From Anaerolineae bacterium (lineage in GTDB: Bacteria > Chloroflexota > Anaerolineae > Anaerolineales > E44-bin32), in NCBI GenBank assembly GCA_011192015.1, contig DUET01000095.1, forward strand, positions 3,647 through 45,553: a stretch of 41,907 bases of DNA, in the 5' to 3' direction. The notes under the pieces are model-generated. The model made no database searches and was not told the origin of the DNA. It worked only from the letters and a program-made list of their open reading frames with translations. Positions 17,781-25,913 of the stretch are shown here, piece after piece. The first letter of the stretch is position 1. Every line of letters starts with the position of its first letter. The position numbers and the translations under genes are program-made.

Positions 17781-19246
17781 TGATTCTCCGGTGGAGGTAG
17801 TTGCATCCGCGCGCGCGCACCATACTTAAGGGCTTTCTCCCCTTGTTCAGACAATTGGTTGGTCTGTTTCAGATTCCTTGCCTCCGTGAGGGCGATATTG
17901 GCCAACGTTTGTTCACCCATTTGGGACAGTTGAGCTGCAAACCTTTCGAGGCGTTGGATGGCATTCTGTGTTTGACCGGATTGGGCTTCTCGACGCGCTC
18001 GTTCCTGCATGCGATAAAGGGTGATGGCGCCGATTGCGAAGAGTACTTCCTCGGGTGGGGGCGGTGGATCGCCTTGATCTAGGATCGGGATGCTAGCTGA
18101 GACGAACTGCGGGACACGTGTCTCCTCTGACCCAAGACCCCCACAGGAAACTCGGAAATCGGCGAGAGTGAGTTCTCCACTCTTCTCGATGGGATCCAGC
18201 TTCCATTCCAACAGCAGACTGATCTTGTCTTTACTCGGGAGGTGACCGAGGGTCATGGGAAAAGCGCCTTTCAAGGGAAGCGGATCCGGGCGGACTCTGA
18301 ACACAGAACGGAGTCTGGCCTGCTCAGTTAGTTCGGCATCCAATTGGACCTGAAGTGCAGCAACTTGGCTGAGCGATTCAAGAATCTGCTTGGAAAGATC
18401 GCCGAGGGTGTGTGGTGAATCCATGTAAACCGAATGCCCCCCGCTTATGCTGGCGATCTCATCCAACAGGTCGTCGTTCCAATTGAAACCGATGCCTATC
18501 GTGTTGATGGTGATCCTGTTTGCGGCCGCTTGGGTGGCTAAATCTCTGCAAAGCTGTTCGTCTCCATAGGTGCGTCCATCCGTGATGAGGATCAAGTGAT
18601 TGACGCTGATTTCGGTCGACCTGCTCATCACCTGTGCAAGTCCGGTTTGTAGCGCCCTGGCGATCTCCGTACCCCCATCGGGGCGGATCTTGCTCAAGCG
18701 AGCGCGTGCAGCATTCAGTTCGTGGGCTTGCTTCGTGCTGATCACGACTTCGGCGCGGTCACTGAAGGCAACGACGGAAACCATGTCCGTGGGAATCAGG
18801 GATTGGAGGATGGACAAGGTTGCATGCCGCACCTGGTCCATACGCTCGCCTCGCATCGATGTGGACTTATCGATCAAAAGGCAGAGATTGATGGGAGCGC
18901 GCTGGAGGTTGATCTGCTTTGGAGGCAGGATTTCGAGCAGCATGTAGTGCATTTGCGGCTCATGCTGCACCAGCAGGGATTCCCGGCCATGTGTAATGCG
19001 GATTCGGATCATCGCCCCGTTGTTGGGATCCTCAAGTGGGGCACTTTCCAATTCGGCGTCGTACGCAGCTCTCTTCTTGGGATCACTCAAGGTCTTATAG
19101 GCGTTGGAAATTTGCAGAAACAGTTCCGTATCCCCGGGTCGGATATTTTTATCCGGGTGCAAGCGTTGAGCTGCATGGCGGTAGGCGTGTCGAACCTCTG
19201 CTGTGGTTGCGTTTCTAGGGATGCCAAGCAGCTCGTAGAAATTCAT
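17777..19246 (-). CDS. J-domain and von Willebrand factor A fusion protein
   Basis: Residues 1-65 form a DnaJ-type J domain with the essential HPD motif (30-32), which stimulates DnaK ATPase. A VWA domain follows (about 117-290) with an intact MIDAS metal site: DKSTS (126-130), a Thr in the middle and LILITDGRTYGD. A C-terminal region (about 300-489) is partly beta and then helical with coiled-coil character. No signal peptide or membrane segment is present, so it acts in the cytoplasm. It probably recruits DnaK to VWA ligands. It lies between the PP2C phosphatase (21-base gap) and the FHA gene (4-base overlap), tying it to phospho-signalling. The combination of domains is uncommon; the function is unknown. 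Confidence 0.88.
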   Translation of the reverse strand: MNFYELLGIPRNATTAEVRHAYRHAAQRLHPDKNIRPGDTELFLQISNAYKTLSDPKKRAAYDAELESAPLEDPNNGAMIRIRITHGRESLLVQHEPQMHYMLLEILPPKQINLQRAPINLCLLIDKSTSMRGERMDQVRHATLSILQSLIPTDMVSVVAFSDRAEVVISTKQAHELNAARARLSKIRPDGGTEIARALQTGLAQVMSRSTEISVNHLILITDGRTYGDEQLCRDLATQAAANRITINTIGIGFNWNDDLLDEIASISGGHSVYMDSPHTLGDLSKQILESLSQVAALQVQLDAELTEQARLRSVFRVRPDPLPLKGAFPMTLGHLPSKDKISLLLEWKLDPIEKSGELTLADFRVSCGGLGSEETRVPQFVSASIPILDQGDPPPPPEEVLFAIGAITLYRMQERARREAQSGQTQNAIQRLERFAAQLSQMGEQTLANIALTEARNLKQTNQLSEQGEKALKYGARARMQLPPPENQ

Positions 19247-19267
19247 GGCATGAATGAAGATTCCTGA

Positions 19268-20179
19268 TTATTTCTTCTTCGACACGCGGGCTGTTTTTGG
19301 GGGAAACTGTACGAGTACCGTGCTGATATTGTCGGGACCTCCCCCAAGGATTGCTGCGTGGACAAGTCTATCGCAAGCCTCTTGAGGATTCGAGGCATGC
19401 TTCACGATGTCGAGGATGTCATCATCGGAGATAACTCCCCACAGGCCATCAGAACATAGAAGCAGTTTGCCGCCATGTGGGGTCGGATAGGAAAAGACAT
19501 CGGCTTTCAGAGCATCTCCCTGACCGATGGCTCGGTAAAGCACATGGCGTTGAGGGTGGATGCTGGCTTCTTCCTGAGTGACTTCCCCCAATTCCAGCAA
19601 TCGTTCGACGAAGGTGTGGTCGCGGGTGATCACTTTGGCTTGACTGTCCGTGATGACATAGGCCCTGGTGTCACCGACATGACCGATGGTCATCTGATCG
19701 CCTATCAGCAGGACCGATGTAATTGTCGTGCCTCCCCCGGGAAGTGTACGCACGACCTGCTGATTGGCATCCAAAATGGCGTTCCGCATTACGTCCAACA
19801 ACGGAGGGAGATTGCCTTGTGAAGGCTCGATTTCGAAGAGATTGAGGAGGGTTTCCTGCGTCAGGTGTTTGGCTACAGTTCGAGCAGCAATGGCACTGGC
19901 AATCTCCCCCGATCTGTGGCCTCCCATTCCATCCGCAACGGTGAAGAGACCAAAATCGCTCAACCTCTCTTCACCTGAGGAATTCCCCGTGAGCACGAAG
20001 AGGACATCTTCATTGTGTTTGCGTTCGAGGCCGATGGATTGAGCCTGTCCAACGAGGATGTGACGAGCCATTCCAGGATCGATGTCGATGATCTCTTGAC
20101 GGGCAGTGCCTGTTGAGGCGCGTGCATGCCTGGATGGTTCCGTCTTTGTTCGTTTGAAGAGTTTGTTGAATATATTCAT
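19268..20179 (-). CDS. PP2C-family Ser/Thr protein phosphatase
   Basis: This is a PPM/PP2C metal-dependent phosphatase of 303 residues. After a basic N-terminal tail (about 1-38), motifs RKHNEDVL, VADGMGGHRSGEIAS, CSDGLWGVI and GGPDNISTVLV supply the acidic metal ligands and fold signatures, all intact. It should reverse phosphorylation made by the kinase just upstream (33-base gap). No membrane helix is present, so it is cytoplasmic. The C-terminus ends in a short lysine tail. The upstream ribosome site is weak, so coupling within the operon is likely. Confidence 0.94.
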   Translation of the reverse strand: MNIFNKLFKRTKTEPSRHARASTGTARQEIIDIDPGMARHILVGQAQSIGLERKHNEDVLFVLTGNSSGEERLSDFGLFTVADGMGGHRSGEIASAIAARTVAKHLTQETLLNLFEIEPSQGNLPPLLDVMRNAILDANQQVVRTLPGGGTTITSVLLIGDQMTIGHVGDTRAYVITDSQAKVITRDHTFVERLLELGEVTQEEASIHPQRHVLYRAIGQGDALKADVFSYPTPHGGKLLLCSDGLWGVISDDDILDIVKHASNPQEACDRLVHAAILGGGPDNISTVLVQFPPKTARVSKKK

Positions 20180-20212
20180 GCGATGCGATTTCTTCTGTTG
20201 GCCTGGCTGATG

Positions 20213-22090
20213 CTAGGTCAGCAGAGCATAGCAGCGATGGTCTGTGGAACCGAAGAAGAGTGTATTGTCGAAAATCGCTGGTGTGCCGGTTATCGGGCCT
20301 CCGGTCTCGAATTTCCATCGTTTGCGACCGGATCGGAAATCTAAGCAGTACATCGACCCATCCACCGAACCGATATAGAGTGAGTCCTCGTGGATAACGG
20401 GAGATCCCGTCACTTGATGATCCGTTTGGAATCGCCAGTATTCGCGGCTGGAATGGGCGTCGACGGCATAGACATTGCCATCTGCGCATCCTATGTAGAT
20501 TTTACCCTCCGCGTATGCGGGATTTGAGATCGAGGGTCTGCCCATACGGAAGCGCCACAACTCAAACCCACCATCTGCCTCCAACGCGTACAACGACCAG
20601 TCCAATGATCCGAAAAAGATCACACCATCCACGATGATCGGAGACGAAGTAACGCCACGCTTGGCTCGGTAGCGCCACTTGCGTTCGCCTTTGAAATCCA
20701 TGCAATAGAAATCCCCGTTTTCGGAGCCAAAGTACACGCGCTCATTTGCGATCAGAGGAGTGGACCGCACCGGACCGGCGACATCTGTAGTCCATACCCG
20801 CGCTCCGGTTCGCCGATTGATGACATGCAGTTTTGCATCATCACTGCCAAAGAATAGATACTGATCGATAATCACGGGAGAAGAGCGGATCGGGCCTTGG
20901 GTTTCATAGGACCAAAGCCATTCCCCTTTTTCCGAAAGCGCATAGAGCGCGTGGTCTTCCGAGCCCACGTAGATCGTGTTTTCGAGCGCCGCAGGACATG
21001 TGGGAATACCGCCCTGGGTGGCAAATTTCCACATGAATTCGCCGGTCTTCGCGTCCAAGGCGTACAAGTTATTGTCATAACAACCAACATACACCACGCC
21101 ATTGTCAACAAGAATGGGCCCTCGGATCTCGTCTTCGCATTCGAAGTGCCAGACTTCCTTGATATCCGTTCCCCCCTGCTTCGGGGTCTGCGAGGCGGCG
21201 GGAACGGGCATGCCCGTATCTTTTGCCACAGCGAGCAGGGCGTCTTTCATCGCTTCCGCATTGGGGAAGCGCTTCTCTGGACTGTAGGCTAAGGAATGAT
21301 CGATGAGGGCCACCAGTTCTTGCGAGACATCGGGGTTGAAGGAATGGATGGGTCTTTCCCCGAAAGAGAAGGGCGCTTCCGAACGTGGATCGCGCTTCGT
21401 CAGCAAATGATGCAGGGTTGCCCCAAGGGCATAGATATCGCCCGCGGGAGAAGCTTCCCCACGGTATTGCTCGGGTGGAGAGTAACCCTCTGTACCGATC
21501 ATGGTGCCTTTTTCGCCGGGTTCGAAGCAACGTGCAATGCCGAAGTCGATCAAGCGGATGTGCCCCAACTGATCGATCATGACATTGGATGGCTTCATGT
21601 CGCGAAAGATTATCGGCTCCGGTTCATGGGTGTGGAGGTATTGAAGGACCGAACAGATTTCGATGCCCCAGCGTATGACTTGTTCTTGCGGAAGCAGATC
21701 TACGGAATCGCGAATGATGGCCTCTAAATCCTTGCCGTCGATATATTCCATCACCAGATAGGCACTCTTTCCATGGATGAAATAGTCGTAGATGCTCGGA
21801 ATCGCAGGGTGGGAGAGAGTGGCGAGAAGGTCGGCCTCGCGCTCGAAATTATTGATGATGAGTTTGGTGACCTTGGAATCGGGGTTGCGGTTGACCATCT
21901 CCTTGATTGCCACCAATTTGGTGACGTTGGGGAAATGAAGATCTCTGCCTTTGTAGACCGAACTCATACCGCCGATGCCGAGAACGCTCAGGATCAGGTA
22001 TCGACCTTGAAGCGTGATACCAGGCTGCAGTTGGCCCAATTCACCTGTACCGTTCTTTGGATCCGAAATCGCGCGCGTGATCCTTCGCAT
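20213..22090 (-). CDS. Ser/Thr protein kinase with C-terminal PQQ-type beta-propeller
   Basis: The kinase domain (about 30-290) has the glycine loop LGIGGMSS (37-44), Lys63, catalytic loop FRDMKPSN (162-169, FRD in place of HRD), DFG (182-184) and a PPEQ motif. A short linker leads to eight repeats of about 39 residues (312-625) of the form W-x-F, then SSP-(V/I)-x, then YxGSxDxxLYAL, which is a PQQ-like eight-bladed propeller. No transmembrane segment lies between the two parts, so the propeller should be cytoplasmic, unlike many receptor kinases with extracellular sensors. ATG 22090 is chosen because GGAG is adjacent and two -10 boxes lie just upstream; the frame is open to 22408 but overlaps the next gene. 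First gene of the signalling operon. Confidence 0.93.
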   Translation of the reverse strand: MRRITRAISDPKNGTGELGQLQPGITLQGRYLILSVLGIGGMSSVYKGRDLHFPNVTKLVAIKEMVNRNPDSKVTKLIINNFEREADLLATLSHPAIPSIYDYFIHGKSAYLVMEYIDGKDLEAIIRDSVDLLPQEQVIRWGIEICSVLQYLHTHEPEPIIFRDMKPSNVMIDQLGHIRLIDFGIARCFEPGEKGTMIGTEGYSPPEQYRGEASPAGDIYALGATLHHLLTKRDPRSEAPFSFGERPIHSFNPDVSQELVALIDHSLAYSPEKRFPNAEAMKDALLAVAKDTGMPVPAASQTPKQGGTDIKEVWHFECEDEIRGPILVDNGVVYVGCYDNNLYALDAKTGEFMWKFATQGGIPTCPAALENTIYVGSEDHALYALSEKGEWLWSYETQGPIRSSPVIIDQYLFFGSDDAKLHVINRRTGARVWTTDVAGPVRSTPLIANERVYFGSENGDFYCMDFKGERKWRYRAKRGVTSSPIIVDGVIFFGSLDWSLYALEADGGFELWRFRMGRPSISNPAYAEGKIYIGCADGNVYAVDAHSSREYWRFQTDHQVTGSPVIHEDSLYIGSVDGSMYCLDFRSGRKRWKFETGGPITGTPAIFDNTLFFGSTDHRCYALLT

Positions 22091-22115
22091 AGTCTCCGCC
22101 GCTTTGATTTGGAAG

Positions 22116-22147
22116 ATTATAGCATGATCCCCCCACAGAAGATTATA
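22116..22147 (-). promoter_or_regulatory. Two tandem -10 boxes upstream of the signalling operon
   Basis: On the minus strand the 11-mer CTATAATCTTC occurs twice, at 22148-22138 and 22122-22112, 26 bases apart, each holding TATAAT. Neither has a good -35 at the usual spacing, so an activator or alternative sigma factor may help. The proximal box is 26 bases before the ATG at 22090. Confidence 0.45.
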
Positions 22148-22203
22148 GGATGAAACTACGGTGTTCGAACAGAACGGCGCTTGGTTGATCGTGGCCGTTT
22201 TGA

Positions 22204-23226
22204 TCAATGCATGCGTGTCAGGAGCTGCCGTGTGAGCTGTTCCAACGTCATTGCGGCAGGATCGGAGGGTTGGGCCTCCCGCAGCGCATTCAGGGCGAGT
22301 TCGACTTGTTCCTGGGCAATATTGTGAACGCGTTTGCGCACTCCTGCGGTTTCCAACGCTTGCCTCATTGCTTGGAGATCTGCTTCCATGCCTCGTTCTG
22401 ATGCCCACATCCGGGTAAACTCCGGCGAATGTCGCATTCCAAGAATCACGGGCAACGATTGCTTGCGAGTCTGCAGATCGGTGTCGTTGGGTTTCCCTGT
22501 GATTTCAACCATCCCCCAAATGCCCAAGATGTCATCGACGATTTGGAACGCCATGCCAAGATGATGTCCGAAGGTGCGGTATAGATCGATGTTCTGGGGA
22601 TTTGTTGCAGCGACTCGCGCGCCACACTCTGTCGAAGCACGCAGCATTGCACAAGTCTTGCCGGAGACCATCTCCATGTATTCCTGCTCCGCCACGGACG
22701 AGCGGTGTTGGAAATTCAGATCCAAATACTGCCCCCGTGTGAGATTGAGGCATTCTCGATCGATCAACTGCAGGATCTGCAGAACAGACATCTGTGGAAC
22801 GCCGGTTTCGATGAGGCGCTGCCCTGCAAGCCGCGCCAGCACGAACATGCTGTCACCGATGTTGATAGCCTGCGCCACACCCCAGCGCTTCCACACCGTT
22901 GGACGACCGCGCCGCAGATCACTCTCATCCTGGATGTCATCGTGGATCAAGGAGAAATTGTGGAGCAGCTCGATGCAACTCGCGGCTGGCAGGGCGAGGC
23001 GCCAATCACCTCCGGCTGCCTGGCAACTGAGGAGCATCAACAACGGTCTCAGGCGTTTTCCCCCCGCATGCGGTGTGGTTTCATACCAACCGAGATGGTA
23101 GCCGATCATCTCGGCCATGGTTTGGTAGGGAACGTCTTCCAACGTTTGAACCGAAAGGCGGATGTCCTTATCGATGGCATCGAGCATCGCAGCTTGAAGA
23201 TCGGCGATGATGGATGGCTCACTCAT
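22204..23226 (-). CDS. Polyprenyl diphosphate synthase (short-chain, GGPP synthase-like)
   Basis: This trans-isoprenyl diphosphate synthase of 340 residues adds isopentenyl diphosphate to an allylic primer. The GGKRLRPLL motif (55-63), the first Asp-rich motif DDIQDESD (96-103) and RRGRPTVW are intact. The second Asp-rich motif reads DDILG (231-235), so the last Asp is Gly; this occurs in some relatives and may affect chain length or Mg binding. The start is ATG 23226 (MSEPSII), which overlaps the IPP isomerase stop by ATGA; the longer frame to 23265 lies inside the neighbour. Product length (C15, C20 or longer) cannot be fixed from sequence. Confidence 0.9.
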   Translation of the reverse strand: MSEPSIIADLQAAMLDAIDKDIRLSVQTLEDVPYQTMAEMIGYHLGWYETTPHAGGKRLRPLLMLLSCQAAGGDWRLALPAASCIELLHNFSLIHDDIQDESDLRRGRPTVWKRWGVAQAINIGDSMFVLARLAGQRLIETGVPQMSVLQILQLIDRECLNLTRGQYLDLNFQHRSSVAEQEYMEMVSGKTCAMLRASTECGARVAATNPQNIDLYRTFGHHLGMAFQIVDDILGIWGMVEITGKPNDTDLQTRKQSLPVILGMRHSPEFTRMWASERGMEADLQAMRQALETAGVRKRVHNIAQEQVELALNALREAQPSDPAAMTLEQLTRQLLTRMH

Positions 23227-24254
23227 GCTTTCGGAACCAGCTTTGCGCGCTTGAGTGCATTGCAATTGGCAGATCCGGTTGCGAACATACAGGTCCGCAG
23301 GACGTCAATCATGCTTTCCAGGGTTTCGGAAACGGCTTGTTTGGATTGAACAGCCTGTTGGAGGAAGGGAAGGGCCACCCCGGTCATATCCGCGCCCAAC
23401 GTAATGCACTTTGCGATATCGATGCCGGTGCGTATGCCTCCAGACGCAATCAACGGTACACCCGGCAAGGCTTTGCGGATTTGGATCAAGGCATCTGCTG
23501 TGGGAATGCCCCAATGCACAAATGCTGCAGCCAGATTTGCCTGACGTTCGTTCTTCGCTCGATGCATTTCCACCTTGGCCCAGGATGTTCCGCCCGCTCC
23601 AGCCACATCAAAGGCGGTCACACCCACATCTGCGAGCTGCTTGGCGACAGCAGTACTCAAACCCCAACCGACTTCCTTGACGATGACTGGAACCTCAAGA
23701 TGCGTACACACGGCCTCGATTTTGTTCAGCAGGTTGCTGAAATTCACATTCCCTTCCGGCTGCAGCGCTTCCTGAAGGGGATTGAGGTGAAGGATTAGGG
23801 CATCAGCCTCGATCACCTCCACGACTTGCTTGCAGGCCGCGACATCCAGGCCATAGTTGAGTTGTACAGCACCCAGATTTGCCATTAAAAGGATGTCGGG
23901 AGCGAGATCGCGTACCTGAAACGAGAAGGTGAGTTCGGGTTGTTCCAGCGCAACCCGCTGTGAACCAAGCCCCAAAGCCACCCCGGCTTCCTGCGCAGCT
24001 TCTGCGAGAATGCGATTGATCTTGGCGGCGGCTGCGGTGCCGCCGGTCATGGAGGAGATCAGAATGGGCGCGCGGAGCTTCTTTCCGAGAAACTCCAAAT
24101 CCGTTTCGATGGCATGCAGATCCAATTCGGGGAGGGCGGTGTGCTCGAAGAGAAATCCATCCAACCCGGTTTTCAAACCCGAGTGCACATCCTTCTCCAA
24201 GGTCACTTGGATGTGATCGGCCTTCCGGCGGGAGGTAGGCGTAACTTTGCTCAT
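23223..24254 (-). CDS. fni: Type 2 isopentenyl-diphosphate delta-isomerase
   Basis: This FMN- and NADPH-dependent TIM-barrel enzyme interconverts IPP and DMAPP, providing the primer for the polyprenyl synthase encoded by the overlapping next gene. Typical segments are RKADHI near the N-terminus, ISSMTGG (66-72), GLGSQR (96-101) and the flavin phosphate site ASGGIRTG. The length of 343 residues is normal. ATG 24254 lies after AGGAA about 10 bases upstream, and a near-consensus promoter lies at 24280-24308. The pairing with the synthase points to coordinated isoprenoid supply. Confidence 0.95.
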   Translation of the reverse strand: MSKVTPTSRRKADHIQVTLEKDVHSGLKTGLDGFLFEHTALPELDLHAIETDLEFLGKKLRAPILISSMTGGTAAAAKINRILAEAAQEAGVALGLGSQRVALEQPELTFSFQVRDLAPDILLMANLGAVQLNYGLDVAACKQVVEVIEADALILHLNPLQEALQPEGNVNFSNLLNKIEAVCTHLEVPVIVKEVGWGLSTAVAKQLADVGVTAFDVAGAGGTSWAKVEMHRAKNERQANLAAAFVHWGIPTADALIQIRKALPGVPLIASGGIRTGIDIAKCITLGADMTGVALPFLQQAVQSKQAVSETLESMIDVLRTCMFATGSANCNALKRAKLVPKA

Positions 24255-24279
24255 GAGAAAGTGTTCCTAGGAACGAGCC

Positions 24280-24308
24280 ATCTTACCAGCCGCAATAGTG
24301 TGTGTCAA
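24280..24308 (-). promoter_or_regulatory. Sigma70-type promoter of the fni operon
   Basis: On the minus strand TTGACA (24308-24303) and TAAGAT (24285-24280) are separated by 17 bases. It lies back to back with the acpP promoter; their -35 boxes are one base apart, so the two polymerases would compete. Confidence 0.7.
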
Positions 24309-24309
24309 C

Positions 24310-24338
24310 TTGCATCCTCACGTTGGACATTCTACAAT
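24310..24338 (+). promoter_or_regulatory. Sigma70-type promoter of acpP
   Basis: TTGCAT (24310-24315) and TACAAT (24333-24338) are separated by 17 bases. Transcription would begin near 24345, about 40 bases before the acpP ATG, with the ribosome site GGAGGAGG in between. Confidence 0.6.
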
Positions 24339-24384
24339 AGCGGCACATATTTCCGGAGTACACTAAGGTTGGAGGAGGCGACAC

Positions 24385-24624
24385 ATGTCGGATACGTTCA
24401 ACGATATCAAGACCATTATAGTTGAACTGCTGGATGTTGATGCAGGCAAGGTGACACCTGAGGCGAAATTCCGCGAGGATCTGGAAGCAGATTCGCTGGA
24501 TTTGGTCGAATTGATCATGGCATTCGAGGAAAAGTTCGGCGGCGAGATCTCCGATGAAGATGCTCAGAAAATCTCCACGGTCGGGGATGCAGTGAGTTAC
24601 GTCGAGGCTCACCTCAAGAAGTAA
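24385..24624 (+). CDS. acpP: Acyl carrier protein
   Basis: This small acidic four-helix carrier (79 residues) holds growing fatty acids on a phosphopantetheine arm. The attachment serine is Ser37 in [13 protein letters not shown] 24385 follows GGAGGAGG at good distance. It stands alone, with its own promoter and a strong terminator (24647-24671), away from other fatty-acid synthesis genes. Confidence 0.97.
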   Translation: MSDTFNDIKTIIVELLDVDAGKVTPEAKFREDLEADSLDLVELIMAFEEKFGGEISDEDAQKISTVGDAVSYVEAHLKK

Positions 24625-24646
24625 CGAGCTTTCATACACCCATTCG

Positions 24647-24671
24647 AGGCCGTTGGGGGACGGCCTTTTTT
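24647..24671 (+). terminator. Intrinsic terminator of acpP
   Basis: A 7-bp GC-rich stem pairs AGGCCGT (24647-24653) with ACGGCCT (24660-24666) around a 6-base loop and runs into a T tract up to 24671. It lies 23 bases after the acpP stop. Confidence 0.88.
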
Positions 24672-24697
24672 GATTTGAGTCCCTCTGCCTAACAACC

Positions 24698-25888
24698 TCA
24701 GGATTCTTCCTGGTTGCGGGATTTCTTTGTCTCCGATTTCCTGCCTTTTTTCCTTCGGCGTTTGTTCAAGAGATCGTTCAATTCCGTTTCTTCCTGGTCG
24801 CGGGTGCGGAAGAAATCCTCCATGAATGCCGAACGGCGCAATCGCAGAGCCATGGAGGCCACGGCTTGGATGTCATCGGGATCGGCCTCCTGCCGACCGT
24901 CGGCAACCGCATGGGCTCTTGCTGCCTCGAAAAGTGTGATCTCGGCCCGCAGCGAGTCGATTCCCATGCGCTGAATGAGATCGAGCCCGAAATGCTCTGC
25001 CTGAGAGGAGAGTTCCACCGTGGGAAGTGCCTGGCGCGCGGCCACGATCTCCTGATGAATGCCCTCCGAGGCCTCAGCATATTGTTCGACCACGCTGTGC
25101 TTGTTGGTCTGGTAGGCGATCGTGCGCCGGTAGGCCTCGAGCCGTTCCTCCACATCTTCCAGCCCCCGGACCAACACACGCAAGCCAAAGCGATCGAGGA
25201 TTTGCGGTCTTAGGTGTCCTTCTTCAGGATTCATCGAACCAATGAGGACAAAGCGTGCGTTATAGGTGACGGTGAAGGGTCCGCGGTTCAAAGTGTAGAT
25301 GCCTTGGGCTGCGGCGTCGAGGATCGCATCCACGATGTCGTCGGGCAGGAGATTGACCTCATCGAGATAGAGCAAATTGCGGTCGGCGCGCGCCAGGATG
25401 CCGCGGTGCAGGCGCAGGCGGTTGTGCACGCTCGTTCGATCATCCAGTCCACCAACGACATCCTCGAGCCGGGCGTTCAAGGGAAGTTCGATGAGGTGCA
25501 CGCGGTCCTTATATGTCAGCGGTTCGCCTTCTGCGAAGCGTTTGGCGCACTGCGGGCATACAGCATCCACTCCGCCGCTGGAAATGTCCTCGGGAAGGCA
25601 ACCATAGGCGCACCGGCTGCGATCAACCTCCGGCAACAATCCTGTGAGACTGCGGACGGCGGTGGTTTTCGCCGTGCCTCGCGGTCCCACGAGAAGCACG
25701 CCTCCGATATGGGGGTTGATGACGGCCAATAGCAGGCCGAGTTTCATCTCCCGCTGGCCGACAATGGCCAGGAAGGGAAAGGGTAGGTGCTCGGCAAGCC
25801 CGAGGTCCTCGGGAGGGGGAGCTTCAAGGAAGCGTTTGGAATTGGCTCGGTCGAGCAGATCGTTCAGAGAGAGAATGACATCGCTCAT
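24698..25888 (-). CDS. Magnesium-chelatase-I-like AAA+ ATPase
   Basis: This AAA+ ATPase of the BchI/ChlI group has 396 residues. Walker A is GPRGTAKT (68-75), Walker B LLYLDEVN (172-179) and the arginine-finger region lies near 220-240. A four-cysteine insertion (Cys93, Cys97, Cys111, Cys114) probably binds zinc. The C-terminus ends in a Lys/Arg-rich tail. Such proteins usually act with a VWA-domain partner to remodel a target or insert a metal; no such partner is adjacent. ATG 25888 is chosen because it follows the upstream gene stop (25914); the open frame to 26008 would overlap that gene. No chlorophyll genes are present, so a chelatase role is doubtful. Confidence 0.88.
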   Translation of the reverse strand: MSDVILSLNDLLDRANSKRFLEAPPPEDLGLAEHLPFPFLAIVGQREMKLGLLLAVINPHIGGVLLVGPRGTAKTTAVRSLTGLLPEVDRSRCAYGCLPEDISSGGVDAVCPQCAKRFAEGEPLTYKDRVHLIELPLNARLEDVVGGLDDRTSVHNRLRLHRGILARADRNLLYLDEVNLLPDDIVDAILDAAAQGIYTLNRGPFTVTYNARFVLIGSMNPEEGHLRPQILDRFGLRVLVRGLEDVEERLEAYRRTIAYQTNKHSVVEQYAEASEGIHQEIVAARQALPTVELSSQAEHFGLDLIQRMGIDSLRAEITLFEAARAHAVADGRQEADPDDIQAVASMALRLRRSAFMEDFFRTRDQEETELNDLLNKRRRKKGRKSETKKSRNQEES

Positions 25889-25913
25889 CACATCATCCCT
25901 GGGAGGTAGGGCT

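Noticed and set aside
22091-22408. N-terminal extension of the PQQ-propeller kinase
   Set aside because: It would overlap the polyprenyl synthase gene and cross two -10 boxes; the sequence has no domain.
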